DNA from: Clostridiales bacterium
GTDB lineage: Bacteria; Bacillota; Clostridia; Lachnospirales; Lachnospiraceae
Length of the DNA stretch: 34,753 nucleotides
Reading direction: 5' to 3'
Assembly (NCBI GenBank): GCA_029098165.1
Contig: JAQXNU010000207.1
Coordinates: 1-34,753 of the forward strand
The notes under the pieces are model-generated. The model had not been told where the DNA came from. It made no database searches and saw only the letters and a program-made list of their open reading frames with translations. Position 1 is the stretch's first letter. Every line of letters starts with the position of its first letter. The position numbers and the translations under genes are program-made. Shown one piece after another: positions 17,141-25,420 of the stretch.

Positions 17141-18123
17141 TGAAAGAAATAAAAACAACAAATGATTTATTAGAGTGTATCACATCTCAGATGCCTTGGG
17201 TAGCACCTGAATTACCAGATGAAATCCCTCATGGAGATATGCCAGGCGATAAAGTTAGTATTTCAGAGACTCATGATTCAAAAGCAAAGGTAGTTTTTCC
17301 GAAGCTGTTAACTAATATCGTCTCCTTACTAAAGGAAAAAGAAAATCCAAAGATTGTTCTTACTGTTTGTGGTGGTTCCGGTGTTGGAAAATCTGAAATC
17401 GCATCTTTAATCTCTTATTATTTTTCACAAATGGGAATTGGAAGTTATACATTATCCGGTGATAACTATCCACATCGTATTCCAAAGTATAATGATGCAG
17501 AGCGTTTACACGTATTTCGTGAGAGCGGCTTAAAAGGTATGGTAGCAAGTGGAGATTACACCAAGCAACATTCCGATTTTATCCATGAACTTCAGGTAAA
17601 GAATGACGATGCAAATTATGCGTATGTAAAGGAAAATCCATGGTTTTCTACTTATTTAGAGGCAGGTAAAAAAGGATTACAAGGCTATCTTGGAACGAAT
17701 CGAGAAATTGGTTTTGATGAGGTAGAAGATATCGTAACTGCCTTCAAGAATGGAAATGATAAGATTTGGCTAAAACGTATGGGTAGAGAAGACTCCGAAT
17801 TATGGTATGAGGAAGTTGACTTCTCCAACATCCAAATTCTTGTCATTGAATGGACTCATGGTAATAGCGACCACTATCAGGGAGTTGACCTTCCAATTCT
17901 ATTAAATAGCACTCCACAGGAGACCTTAGCACATCGTCGTGCTAGAAATCGTGATGGTGCTACGGACAGTCCATTTACCATGCTTGTACTCGAATTAGAA
18001 CAGCAGATGCTAGAGGCTCAGGCGAAAAAGGCTAAGATTATCTTATCGAAGTCTTGTGAATTGTTATCCTATGAAGAGTATTGCAAACTGATGGAGGAAA
18101 GCAAAGGAGGTTTTCATGAATAA
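17140..18123 (+). CDS. P-loop kinase, uridine-kinase/phosphoribulokinase-like
   Basis: 327 residues with a Walker A motif GGSGVGKS (78-85), a following LSGDNYPHR segment that resembles the substrate loop of the PRK/uridine-kinase fold, and a likely acidic strand ILVIEWTHG. A C-terminal part has NSTPQETLAHRRARNRDG, reminiscent of the lid of small-molecule kinases. It is soluble. The start and stop overlap the neighbouring genes (1 base and 8 bases), so it is translationally coupled to the SGNH esterase and the phosphorylase. It is not a standard Udk or Prk by length. A role phosphorylating the acceptor released by the phosphorylase is inference. Confidence 0.75.
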   Translation: MKEIKTTNDLLECITSQMPWVAPELPDEIPHGDMPGDKVSISETHDSKAKVVFPKLLTNIVSLLKEKENPKIVLTVCGGSGVGKSEIASLISYYFSQMGIGSYTLSGDNYPHRIPKYNDAERLHVFRESGLKGMVASGDYTKQHSDFIHELQVKNDDANYAYVKENPWFSTYLEAGKKGLQGYLGTNREIGFDEVEDIVTAFKNGNDKIWLKRMGREDSELWYEEVDFSNIQILVIEWTHGNSDHYQGVDLPILLNSTPQETLAHRRARNRDGATDSPFTMLVLELEQQMLEAQAKKAKIILSKSCELLSYEEYCKLMEESKGGFHE

Positions 18124-19795
18124 TCGTCCAATGCTAAATGCATATCCGGATAGTATCGGAGGGAATTTATCGGATATCGTTCAATTTTTAGAACAACCGG
18201 AATTAGAAGAGGTATTCCAGTCCTTTTACATCTTACCAAGTCTGTATCATACTGACTTGGACCGTGGGTTTTCGGTCATTGATTATAGTTTAAATAAACT
18301 TCTCGCAAAGAGAGAAGATTTAGATACCCTACAAAAGCTGGGGATTGACTTAAAGTTAGATTTCATTCTAAATCATATGTCCGTGTTATCCCCACAGTTT
18401 CAGGATTTGATTGCAAACGGAGAAAAATCAGAATATCGTGACTTTTTCATCAATTGGAATGAGTTCTGGAAAGGTCACGGGACGATGACCGAAGAAGGTT
18501 ATATTCAGCCAGACCAAGAGTTAATTAAAAATATGTTCTTTAGAAAACCTGGTTTGCCAATTCTTATGGTACGTATGCCAGATGGAAGTAATGTTCCTTA
18601 CTGGAATACATTCTATCAGGAAGTTCAATATAAATCCGTGGATGCACAGGAATTGATGCATACGATCGGTCTTCAATATCATCAGGCACTTGAATTAGAG
18701 AAAATCATTCAGGCACAATTAAAGGATGGAAAGACTCCAACTCAATTTGACTATGGTAATTATGAAGAATACCGTGATATGGTTGTTGATTTATTAGAAT
18801 CCAAACGCACCTATCTAGGTCAGATGGATCTCAATGTGAAATCTCCTTTGGTTTGGGAATTCTACGAGAATACATTAAAACAATTATCCGACTATGGAGC
18901 TAAAATCGTTCGTTTAGATGCCTTTGCTTATGCTTCCAAAGAGCCAGGAGCAAAGAATTTCTTAAATGAACCACAAACCTGGGAAATCCTTGAACGTTTG
19001 CAGGAGATGGCAAGCCGTTATCACCTAACCTTATTGCCAGAAATTCATGCAAGCTATGAGGAAAAGACGTATGAGTTACTTGCAAAAAAAGGCTATATGA
19101 CATATGACTTTTTCTTACCAGGCTTAATCATCGATGCACTTGAAAACCATTCTGGTGCTAGATTGGAACAGTGGGCAAAAGAGTTATACGACAACAAGAT
19201 TCGTGTTGTGAATATGCTTGGTTGCCATGATGGAATTCCACTACTTGATCTGAAGGGCTTAATATCAGAAGAACAGATTCAGAATCTGATTGATACCGTT
19301 GTAAGCCGTGGTGGATATGTAAAAAATCTTCATGGACAAAAGAATGTTTACTATCAGGTAAATGCTACTTACTATAGTGCCCTCGGAGAAGATGATCAGA
19401 AGATGCTGCTTGCTAGAGCACTTCAGCTTTTCATGCCAGGAAAGCCACAAGTATGGTATCTTGATCTCTTCGCAGGAAAAAATGACCATGAAGCAGTAGC
19501 CTTAGCAGGACCTGGTGGACATAAGGAAATCAACCGAACCAACTTGTCCCAAGCTTATCTTACTGAGCATGTATCCTGTCCTGTGGTTGCAAAGCAGTTA
19601 GAGATGCTTCGCTTTAGAAATACCTTCGCTGCATTCGGCTTTGATGCAGAGATGGAAATCGAGCAACAGGATTCCAAATTAATGATCAGATGGAAGAAAG
19701 AGAAGTGTGTAGCTACTTTGCATGCGGATCTTATGAACAATCAGTTTAAGATGACTGGATGTGAAGATGGGGCTGTTGCTTTTGAGATGGAATAA
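18116..19795 (+). CDS. GH13_18-type glycoside phosphorylase (sucrose-phosphorylase-like)
   Basis: 559 residues of the alpha-amylase clan. Barrel motifs: region I DFILNH (82-87), region II RLDA with catalytic nucleophile D268, region III LPEIH with acid/base E309, region IV CHDG (370-373), and GGHKEINRTNLS near 467-478, typical of the phosphorylase subfamily. Known members split sucrose, sucrose-6'-phosphate, glucosylglycerol or glucosylglycerate with inorganic phosphate to glucose-1-phosphate plus acceptor. Region IV reads LGCHDGIP rather than the LDTHDGIG common in sucrose phosphorylases, so the acceptor may differ. AAAGGAGG lies before the ATG. Last gene of the operon, followed by a terminator. 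Confidence 0.88.
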   Translation: MNNRPMLNAYPDSIGGNLSDIVQFLEQPELEEVFQSFYILPSLYHTDLDRGFSVIDYSLNKLLAKREDLDTLQKLGIDLKLDFILNHMSVLSPQFQDLIANGEKSEYRDFFINWNEFWKGHGTMTEEGYIQPDQELIKNMFFRKPGLPILMVRMPDGSNVPYWNTFYQEVQYKSVDAQELMHTIGLQYHQALELEKIIQAQLKDGKTPTQFDYGNYEEYRDMVVDLLESKRTYLGQMDLNVKSPLVWEFYENTLKQLSDYGAKIVRLDAFAYASKEPGAKNFLNEPQTWEILERLQEMASRYHLTLLPEIHASYEEKTYELLAKKGYMTYDFFLPGLIIDALENHSGARLEQWAKELYDNKIRVVNMLGCHDGIPLLDLKGLISEEQIQNLIDTVVSRGGYVKNLHGQKNVYYQVNATYYSALGEDDQKMLLARALQLFMPGKPQVWYLDLFAGKNDHEAVALAGPGGHKEINRTNLSQAYLTEHVSCPVVAKQLEMLRFRNTFAAFGFDAEMEIEQQDSKLMIRWKKEKCVATLHADLMNNQFKMTGCEDGAVAFEME

Positions 19796-19866
19796 TTGAA
19801 TAGGGGAATTGTCTGCTATGCTATCAGATGGGGTAGGGTAGTGGATGGTTCTGGAGGATGAGGCGA

Positions 19867-19902
19867 GACCACTGGCGAAAAGGCTGGTGGTCTTGGTTTT
19901 TT
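19867..19902 (+). terminator. Terminator of the sugar-catabolism operon
   Basis: A 10-bp stem GACCACTGGC / GCTGGTGGTC (two G-T pairs) around the loop GAAAAG is followed by TTGGTTTTTT. Confidence 0.85.
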
Positions 19903-20014
19903 AGTTAGGGGAGATGTTGTGGGGAGGTTGGAGGAGGGAGAGTGGTGATATATGTAGTTATAATACTATAAATTATCTGAAGTGGAAAGATAATACAACA
20001 ATTCATGACACAAT

Positions 20015-20043
20015 TTGACAGAATAAAACAAAAATAATAAAAT
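20015..20043 (+). promoter_or_regulatory. Strong sigma-A promoter upstream of the 507-residue protein gene
   Basis: A consensus -35 TTGACA (20015-20020), a 17-base spacer and -10 TAAAAT (20038-20043). A dyad ATTATCT/AGATAAT (19972-19994) lies just upstream and could be an operator. The leader to the main gene start is about 300 bases. Confidence 0.75.
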
Positions 20044-20061
20044 ATTACAAGAGAGAAAGTT

Positions 20062-20220
20062 ATGACCTTTGCATCTATACGACAGAATATGGAGCTAGAT
20101 GCAGAAAGGAAAATATTAAAGAAATTCCCAGGATTTGATAAACGATCGAGATTAAGGATATGGAAAACAAGGAATTTAATTAGAGAATTATTTCGTTGGG
20201 TACATTTGTGGTTATCCTAA
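20062..20220 (+). CDS. Possible small basic protein, 52 residues
   Basis: A short frame starting about 12 bases after the predicted transcription start of the 20015 promoter. It begins MTFASIRQNMELDAE, is rich in Lys/Arg and ends in an aromatic tail WVHLWLS. Only a weak GAGAGAAAG site precedes it. I recognise no family. It may be a genuine small protein, a leader ORF, or the remnant of a deleted gene. Confidence 0.3.
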   Translation: MTFASIRQNMELDAERKILKKFPGFDKRSRLRIWKTRNLIRELFRWVHLWLS

Positions 20221-20350
20221 TTGCAAATATACACGAAAATGAAGATAATAGTAATTTTTCGTTGAACTACTAAGTTTGCTAGGGGGACGTAATGTGCCTT
20301 AACAAGGTCCAACCACCAATGAATTTAATTAATAAGGAGATTATCGGTTT

Positions 20351-21874
20351 ATGGGAGAGAATAATAATCAATTAAATCAGAACAGGAAAGCCTCTGTATA
20401 TCATCGTATCTATCATGCACTTCAAGAAGACCATACACTCCCAATTAATTTTGAACTTGAAGAGAAGGATAATAAAGAAACTCTCAGATTTGCACCAGGG
20501 GCTTTAGAAGGAATCTTTGGACATCATACTTCTGGAAATAAAGAAGAAAACAAGTTATATGATTTTTTACTTGAAAGAATAAACTGCAAACCTGAGATTG
20601 TTATGGAAGAATTAGAAAGTTCAGATTTAGTTTCAAATGAAACAGTAATATCGGATGGACTAATCAAACAAATATATGAGAATAAAGAGCTGTTTTCAGC
20701 GGACAGTTTATATCATATGGCGTATTCATTTATTCTTGATGGGACGAAAGAGTATACAGTTAAACTTGGACTGAGCTTATTAGCTTTGTTTGATATTGAT
20801 GATGATCCAAAACTAAAAGAGAAGCTTATTAATTTGGCGATGTGGGAAGGTTTCACAGATTATGTTCTTCAAATTACACATTCTTGGACGGATAAGAATC
20901 ATGCATATTTTCAATTAGCAAAGAGATTGAATGGATGGGGAAAGATTAATGCGGTAGAGTGCTTAGAACCTGAAACGGATGAAATCAAGGAATGGATTTT
21001 ATGTGAAGGTTGTAAGAATAGCATAATGTATTCCTATTTAGCATTGATATGTGCAGAAAAATGTGATCTATATCATGTATTAAAAACACGGAATCTAACT
21101 TTGCAAGAATTTAATGGTACCAGAGACATCATCGATGGTTTACTTGAGGAAGGGCCTTGTGATGGAATATCTGTGATTGAAAATGCTTATGAGCTCTTAT
21201 TTATGTTTGTATCTCAATATGAGAAATTTAAACTTAACATTGAAGATATTAATTTGCTTGATTCGATTCAGGACTATGTGAAGGAAGATGATGACAGAGA
21301 TCAAACATGGGAGGAAAGAATTAATGAGAAAATTGACAGCTATATTTCACAAAATGACATAAAATCATCGATATTGTCTGCGCTATATGAGAAAAAACAA
21401 TGGTATGCAATTCAAGTTGCAAGGAAATATAAGATAGATATCTCTAATGAATATCTTGAACAATTAAGAAAAGATTTTGATGCGTATGTTAATTACATTT
21501 ACTATTTGTTCGGCATTAATAAATATGTTGAAGAAGCGGTAAAGATATGTGAAGATCATCTGGAGTATGAAAAAGTTGCAGCTGGTATGGGAAAACAATT
21601 AGGTGTAGGTAGAACGGAGCATTGGAGTATTGATATGGTTGTTCAGTATCTAGATGCTTATCCTTACCATGGAGCAAAACTTATTAAAGCTTCCATTAAT
21701 TCACCGATCACGAGGTACCGTAATATGGCTGCAAAGGCTTTGGAAGGATGGAAGCTGAAGCTAAATATGTCTTTATCTGAGATTTCGACGGAGCTATATC
21801 ATGAGATACAAGAAGTCTATCCAATTGAAGTTGACGATAAATTAAAAGAGAGATGGAGATTACTACTACAATGA
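20351..21874 (+). CDS. Uncharacterised helical protein, 507 residues
   Basis: An acidic, soluble protein with no signal peptide, membrane segment or recognised catalytic motif. It appears almost entirely alpha-helical, with repeating helical hairpins (for example residues about 125-190 and 370-480) that suggest a HEAT/TPR-like solenoid. The C-terminal part has ARKYKIDIS and AAKALEGWKLKL. Paired cysteines (LCEGCK, near 215-220) are present but do not form an obvious metal site. An AAGGAG site lies about 11 bases before the ATG. It is the only large gene behind the strong promoter at 20015. A scaffold or binding role is all the fold would suggest. Confidence 0.75.
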   Translation: MGENNNQLNQNRKASVYHRIYHALQEDHTLPINFELEEKDNKETLRFAPGALEGIFGHHTSGNKEENKLYDFLLERINCKPEIVMEELESSDLVSNETVISDGLIKQIYENKELFSADSLYHMAYSFILDGTKEYTVKLGLSLLALFDIDDDPKLKEKLINLAMWEGFTDYVLQITHSWTDKNHAYFQLAKRLNGWGKINAVECLEPETDEIKEWILCEGCKNSIMYSYLALICAEKCDLYHVLKTRNLTLQEFNGTRDIIDGLLEEGPCDGISVIENAYELLFMFVSQYEKFKLNIEDINLLDSIQDYVKEDDDRDQTWEERINEKIDSYISQNDIKSSILSALYEKKQWYAIQVARKYKIDISNEYLEQLRKDFDAYVNYIYYLFGINKYVEEAVKICEDHLEYEKVAAGMGKQLGVGRTEHWSIDMVVQYLDAYPYHGAKLIKASINSPITRYRNMAAKALEGWKLKLNMSLSEISTELYHEIQEVYPIEVDDKLKERWRLLLQ

Positions 21875-22203
21875 GAACGAATCAAGGATTGTTAAATGAA
21901 AAAGTAAATTGCATAATATGTAATAATATGTTAATATATGTAATATCTTTATACTATTGAAATTAGCTAGTTTGAAGTTTATTCAACTTAAGAATTTATT
22001 CATTATTTCATTATTGAGAGGGGGAATCAATGTATGATTTTTATTTAGTATCTAGATGATTTTATTTGGGGTGATTACGTTAATGAAGTGTATTTTAATT
22101 ACACAAAAGGTAGAAAAACAGAATTTATATTATAGGAGGAGAGTATGAATAAAAACACTTTAATATTTTAAAGAGAACACTTGCAGTATTAATTACTTTT
22201 GTT

Positions 22204-23535
22204 TTGATTGTATCACTTTTACCTGAGATATCAGCTAAAGGGGCATCAAATACCACTTCATTTACCTATGAAGGATATAGTGTCAATTATACTGTATATG
22301 ATTCTTGGAATAATGGGCAGACAGTTGAAGTTACGCTTACCAATACAGGTAAAACTCCAATAGTTAACTGGGCATTGAAATACGATGCTAAAGGTATTAT
22401 TAATAGTCCCTGGAATATTAGAATCCTAGAAAATAGTGATACAGAATATATTATAAAAAACATTGAATGGAATTATGAAATAGCACCTAATGAAACTATA
22501 CACTTCGGTTATACTCTTACAGGTGATTCTCTGGAGATCCCGAGCAAGTTTGAATTATGTTCAAAAGAAATGGTTGTGGATAAAGGATATAATATAGATA
22601 TGAATATAACTGATTCTTGGGAAACTGGTTTTAAGGGTGAATTAATTATTAAGAATACATCTGATATTGCACTTGAAGCTTGGAAATTATCATTTGATAC
22701 AAATTTCGAAATAAATACTTTTTGGAATTGTAAAACGATCCTCAAAACAAAAAATCATTATACAATTGAAAGTGATGTTAGCTCAAATCCAATACCTGCT
22801 GGAGATTCGCTGACAATTGGTTTTGAAGGAGCAAAATCTATTGCGGGTAATGATAAAATTGATAATTATGTGCTAACAACAGTTATAATTAATCAAGATA
22901 TTTATCCTACAATAACTGATAACATTGAACTACAGACATCTTTAAATGAGGTTTGTGTTGAACCAGGTTTCAAGACTATTTACTTTTATGCATATTCTAA
23001 AATGGATGTCAATTCATTAGAATTAATTGATTCAGAATCTAATCAAATCGTTGCAACATTAGTTGATGATGGTGACTATTCCAATAGTGGTGATGATATA
23101 AAGGGAGATGGGGTATATACCTGTAAATTAGCTATTGATGTATCTGATGAGAACGTATATTCCTACACTGCTAAATATAGTGATGGATTACAAGAAATCG
23201 TATCAAATACTGCTGAAATATATATATACAATGAATTAACAGATCAAGAGCTAGAAAATATGGAAAAAGTCAACACAACTCTGTCGGAATGGAAAAGTAG
23301 TGATGAGTTTACAAATCTTTCTGTGGAAGAAAAAATTAAAAAAACAAATGACTTATTAATAAGTCTTTCAACAGATGAAACCGAAACTGAACAATATAGT
23401 CTAATTATTAAAGATAGCATCTACTTTGATGAAAGTTCAAGTACTTTTAGCTTTTCATATAATTGTGGTGCTTTAGGAGTAATCAGTCTCGAGGACCCAA
23501 ATAGTCAAAAAATGGAAGCTCAAAAAAGGATCTAA
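22204..23535 (+). CDS. N-terminal part of the split secreted protein: two CBM2-like modules and an Ig-like module
   Basis: After the signal peptide come two similar modules of about 100 residues each. Each has the pattern Y-x-V/M-x-x-x-D-S-W-x-x-G ... N-T ... W-x-L/K-x-D ... WN ... I-P/A-x-G/N-x-x-x-x-G-F/Y, as in family 2 carbohydrate-binding modules that bind cellulose or xylan through surface tryptophans. Next is an Ig-like module with an acidic DDGDYSNSGDDIKGDGVY loop resembling a calcium-binding linker, then a helical segment. The frame ends at 23535 because of the A-run slip. The assigned first codon here (TTG 22204) lies inside the signal peptide and is not the natural start. Confidence 0.65.
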   Translation: MIVSLLPEISAKGASNTTSFTYEGYSVNYTVYDSWNNGQTVEVTLTNTGKTPIVNWALKYDAKGIINSPWNIRILENSDTEYIIKNIEWNYEIAPNETIHFGYTLTGDSLEIPSKFELCSKEMVVDKGYNIDMNITDSWETGFKGELIIKNTSDIALEAWKLSFDTNFEINTFWNCKTILKTKNHYTIESDVSSNPIPAGDSLTIGFEGAKSIAGNDKIDNYVLTTVIINQDIYPTITDNIELQTSLNEVCVEPGFKTIYFYAYSKMDVNSLELIDSESNQIVATLVDDGDYSNSGDDIKGDGVYTCKLAIDVSDENVYSYTAKYSDGLQEIVSNTAEIYIYNELTDQELENMEKVNTTLSEWKSSDEFTNLSVEEKIKKTNDLLISLSTDETETEQYSLIIKDSIYFDESSSTFSFSYNCGALGVISLEDPNSQKMEAQKRI

Positions 23536-23774
23536 CTACAACAACTTTAGCTAATAAGTTACCTTCCAATATATCAAATGACATACCATTAGATAAAGGA
23601 AACGTCTTAGTATTATATGGCTTTGACGATGCATCATCTAGTAAAAGATATCCTTATTATGAAAACTTAATAAAGACATGGAGAAATAAGGGAATAAATG
23701 CTACAATTGATAAAGAGGCAACCATATCCGATTTTGAAAATTCCTTAGCAGGTAATACAGCTATCATATTTGCG

Positions 23775-24902
23775 ATGCATGGGCAATGTTATACATATAG
23801 ATATGGTTTGGCTTGGCTTAAATCAAAAACTTTTCCTGTTTTAATAACATATGAAAAAGAAACCAAATCTTTAAATAAAACCTATTCAAAATATTTAAAA
23901 GATAAAAGTGTTATTCAAACTATAGCAAACAACGATACCTTTTATGCTGTATCTCCTACATTTTTTGCAAACAAATATACAAAAAAAGAATTAGCTAATT
24001 CCGTTATATTTATGGAAAGTTGTTATGGATTTGGTGAAGGTGAAGACTATAATTATTCATTAGCGAAATCTTTAACAGGTAGTGGTGCCGAAACAGTGGT
24101 AGGATTTAATAATGCTGTTTTTTATGAGTATTCTCGTGACATGATGAATACATTTATTTCTAATTTATATAATGGAATGAATGCTCAAGACTCTCTTAAT
24201 GATGGTATTGCACAATTAGGACTTGATGATCAAGAATGGTATTATAAACATTATGGATCTAGACGTGATGATCTACCACCTGCTAAGCCAATACTATATG
24301 GAAATGAAGACTATACGATTGGAAATATTGGTATTAAAAATGGCGATTTTGAACCTTTTTACTTCCAAGGCGCTTTACCATTGATATTGAACTGGACAAT
24401 AAGTGGTGACGCAAGATTATTAACAAAGTTAGGTACTGTCACACCTATTAGTGGTAAATATATGGCTATAATTACTACAGGAATAGGTTCTGCAGAAAGC
24501 AGCTATCTTAGTGGAAAGGAAGGAAGTACTTTATCACAACAATTTCGTATTCCCAATGGGGTAAAAACATTATCATTCTCTTATAATGTTATATCTGAAG
24601 AACCTATGGAATATGTAGGCTCAAAATTCGATGACAAATTCATCACAAAGATATATGATGTTCATGATAATGAAATTCTAGAAGTAGCTTCCGAATCTAT
24701 TAATAATTCAAAATGGTTTGCAGTATCCGGGATAGATTTTGCTGGAGGTGATTCTACAGCATATCAAACCGGATGGAAAACAGTTTCAGTTGACGTAAGT
24801 GATTGTACAGGCTGTTTTGTTACCTTAAAATTTGGTGTAGTTGATGTTGGTGATTCTGCATATGATACTGTAGCTCTAATTGATAATGTTGTATTAAAGT
24901 AA
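23775..24902 (+). CDS. C-terminal part of the split secreted protein: caspase/gingipain-type cysteine peptidase and beta-sandwich
   Basis: The fragment opens at the catalytic-histidine block AMHGQ and continues to VIFMESCYGFGEG, the Ser/Ala-Cys-x-Gly block of clan CD cysteine peptidases (caspase, clostripain, gingipain, CHAT). The upstream strand ending NTAIIFAMHG lies before 23775, reachable only through the frameshift, so this start is an internal methionine and the true domain begins near 23600. From about residue 190 a beta-sandwich domain follows, with GDFE near its start, SSYLSGKEGSTLSQQFRIP and a final ALIDNVV strand, a layout common in secreted adhesin-like proteins. A small lipoprotein gene follows 11 bases later. 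Confidence 0.65.
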   Translation: MHGQCYTYRYGLAWLKSKTFPVLITYEKETKSLNKTYSKYLKDKSVIQTIANNDTFYAVSPTFFANKYTKKELANSVIFMESCYGFGEGEDYNYSLAKSLTGSGAETVVGFNNAVFYEYSRDMMNTFISNLYNGMNAQDSLNDGIAQLGLDDQEWYYKHYGSRRDDLPPAKPILYGNEDYTIGNIGIKNGDFEPFYFQGALPLILNWTISGDARLLTKLGTVTPISGKYMAIITTGIGSAESSYLSGKEGSTLSQQFRIPNGVKTLSFSYNVISEEPMEYVGSKFDDKFITKIYDVHDNEILEVASESINNSKWFAVSGIDFAGGDSTAYQTGWKTVSVDVSDCTGCFVTLKFGVVDVGDSAYDTVALIDNVVLK

Positions 24903-24913
24903 GGTGGTTTTAT

Positions 24914-25420
24914 ATGAATAAATTTTCTTTTTTATTATTAGGTTTACTTATTATAATTTCTTTATCTTCTTGTAGTGAATTCGACCCTAAATCATGGTAT
25001 GATTTTATAACTTCATCATCCAATAATGAGGAAACTAGTATTACAATCAATACTCCCCAAGGTGATGAAACGATAACAATAGTAAAAGAAAATAGTAGTA
25101 TTATCCTTCAAGAAGATGTTACCCGAGAATTAGTAAAAGTAATGGAAGAATCACTTGATAATAATCCTGGTATGACTAATCTTTGGTTATCAGCAGAGGA
25201 TATAGAAAATTTCAAAAGGGATGGATTATCAATATCAGTCGAATACAAAGATGAAAAAGAATTAGCAATTGGCTTACCAGAATTTAAGCTAAAAGTTAGT
25301 CAAATCAGAGTCTTGATCGATAAAAATCATCATTACATTGAATATGCGTCTAAAGGAAGTATTGAAGTATTTGTGTTGACAAAAGATTCATATGATATGA
25401 TACTAACATACTTTGAATAG
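24914..25420 (+). CDS. Small secreted lipoprotein
   Basis: 168 residues with a clear lipoprotein signal peptide, LLIIISLSSC, the lipobox cysteine being residue 20. The mature part is acidic, with Ser/Asn-rich sequence after the cysteine and a beta-rich domain (TSITINTPQGDETITIV ... KLKVSQIRVLIDK). No family recognised. AAGGTGG precedes the start, 11 bases after the secreted peptidase, so they are probably cotranscribed; an inhibitor, chaperone or anchor for the peptidase is possible but unproven. Confidence 0.75.
   Translation: MNKFSFLLLGLLIIISLSSCSEFDPKSWYDFITSSSNNEETSITINTPQGDETITIVKENSSIILQEDVTRELVKVMEESLDNNPGMTNLWLSAEDIENFKRDGLSISVEYKDEKELAIGLPEFKLKVSQIRVLIDKNHHYIEYASKGSIEVFVLTKDSYDMILTYFE

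Larger units (their letters stand above)
19796..20350. other. Intergenic region with terminator, G-rich block, operator and promoter
   Basis: After the phosphorylase stop there is a G-rich plus-strand block (19830-19946) broken by the operon terminator, then an inverted repeat ATTATCT/AGATAAT (19972-19994), then a sigma-A promoter (20015-20043), a possible 52-codon ORF, and a 27-codon frame starting at 20292 with AGGGGG in front of it. No other gene is evident. Confidence 0.6.
22145..24902 (+). pseudogene. Secreted CBM2-like / Ig-like / caspase-type peptidase, split by two -1 frameshifts
   Basis: One long gene interrupted twice. It starts at ATG 22145 behind a perfect AGGAGG; the frame stops at 22169-22171, but adding one T to the TTTT run at 22166-22169 joins it to a good signal peptide (KRTLAVLITFVLIVSLLP). 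The second break is at the six-A run near 23523-23528: one more A joins the frame ending at 23535 to the open frame leading into the peptidase domain, with no stop in between. Restored length is about 918 residues. Either the gene is inactivated, is switched by homopolymer slippage, or the sequence has two homopolymer errors. Domain details are in the two half entries. Confidence 0.75.

Noticed and set aside
22030-22060. Short frame after GAGGGGG before the secreted protein
   Set aside because: It gives only about nine codons; the real start is at 22145 behind AGGAGG.
23523-23535. Programmed -1 frameshift in the secreted peptidase gene
   Set aside because: The A run has no following stimulatory hairpin or pseudoknot that I can see, and the upstream signal-peptide break is unlike a programmed site; decay, slippage switching or error is simpler.
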